A DNA stretch of 12,269 nucleotides from Pseudomonadota bacterium (lineage in GTDB: Bacteria; Pseudomonadota; Alphaproteobacteria; Sphingomonadales; Sphingomonadaceae). A model generated the notes under the pieces. The model was not told the origin of the DNA, searched no databases, and saw nothing but the letters and a program-made list of their open reading frames with translations. The position numbers and the translations under genes are program-made. Each line of letters starts with the position of its first letter. Position 1 is the stretch's first letter. Location: contig JAFAGN010000029.1 in NCBI GenBank assembly GCA_023422695.1, forward strand, positions 1 to 12,269, read 5' to 3'. Positions 12,204-12,269 of this stretch are shown in pieces.

Positions 12204-12269
12204 CGCCCCCGCGCAGGCGGGGGCCGTTATCGGCGTAGCACGAGGCTGCCAGCGGCCCCCGCCTTCGCG
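12204..12269. repeat. Inverted repeat, cut by the window edge
   Basis: CGCGCAGGCGGGGGCCG (12210-12226) and CGGCCCCCGCCTTCGCG (12253-12269) pair with one mismatch across a 26-base middle. The left arm also folds on itself (CCCCCGC-GCA-GGCGGGGG region, 12206-12223). This GGCGGGGGCC-type palindrome is one I recall as frequent between genes in sphingomonads. It begins eight bases after the M28 stop codon and could end that transcript; the right end is outside the window. Confidence 0.75.

Noticed and set aside
1..12269. Mobile island, prophage or defence locus
   Set aside because: No integrase, transposase, tRNA attachment site, toxin-antitoxin or nuclease motif is visible, and base composition looks even across the genes.

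Overview
The window is GC-rich, densely coded chromosomal DNA from an alphaproteobacterium, most likely a member of the Sphingomonadaceae (Sphingopyxis-like). This rests on the look of the proteins, on codon usage dominated by G/C third positions, and on several intergenic inverted repeats of kinds I associate with sphingomonad genomes. The genus is an inference. I see no phage, transposase, integrase, CRISPR array, tRNA or rRNA. The region reads as ordinary core and near-core genome, not an island.

Layout. Left end (1-1311): a short repeat, then on the minus strand a MipA/OmpV-type outer-membrane protein and, upstream of it, a small VOC (glyoxalase-fold) protein. At 1439-3031 on the plus strand lie an Lrp/AsnC regulator and a PLP-dependent enzyme resembling diaminopropionate ammonia-lyase and threonine dehydratase. 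A double inverted repeat before the regulator and a TTGCGCAA palindrome before the enzyme suggest a small amino-acid-responsive module. obgE (minus, 3042-4085) converges on the enzyme gene. It diverges from a PA2169-type four-helix-bundle protein (4370-4825), whose promoter may be of the EcfG general-stress type. A good intrinsic terminator (4857-4892) separates that gene from a convergent TetR regulator (4891-5490).

The TetR gene is divergent from a PF10118 'metal-dependent hydrolase' (5547-6449) with a ferritin-like set of E/H ligands. A 20-bp near-palindrome overlaps the TetR start codon and the promoter of the hydrolase gene, so the pair is probably a regulator and its target. Then come a small four-helix membrane protein (minus), a SAM-methyltransferase-like protein and a GNAT acetyltransferase (plus). 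A large REP-like hairpin (8138-8224) ends that unit.

Right part: a stomatin/SPFH protein and its NfeD partner form a tight minus-strand operon (8235-9603). Divergent from it is a CitE-like CoA-ester lyase (9686-10495). A 111-bp nested hairpin element follows, then an exported M28 zinc aminopeptidase (10691-12196). The window ends inside another inverted repeat.

I did not find a clear new multi-gene system. The items most worth a second look are the TetR/PF10118 divergent pair with its operator, the Lrp/PLP-enzyme pair with shared half-sites, and the several unrelated hairpin families placed at gene 3' ends.
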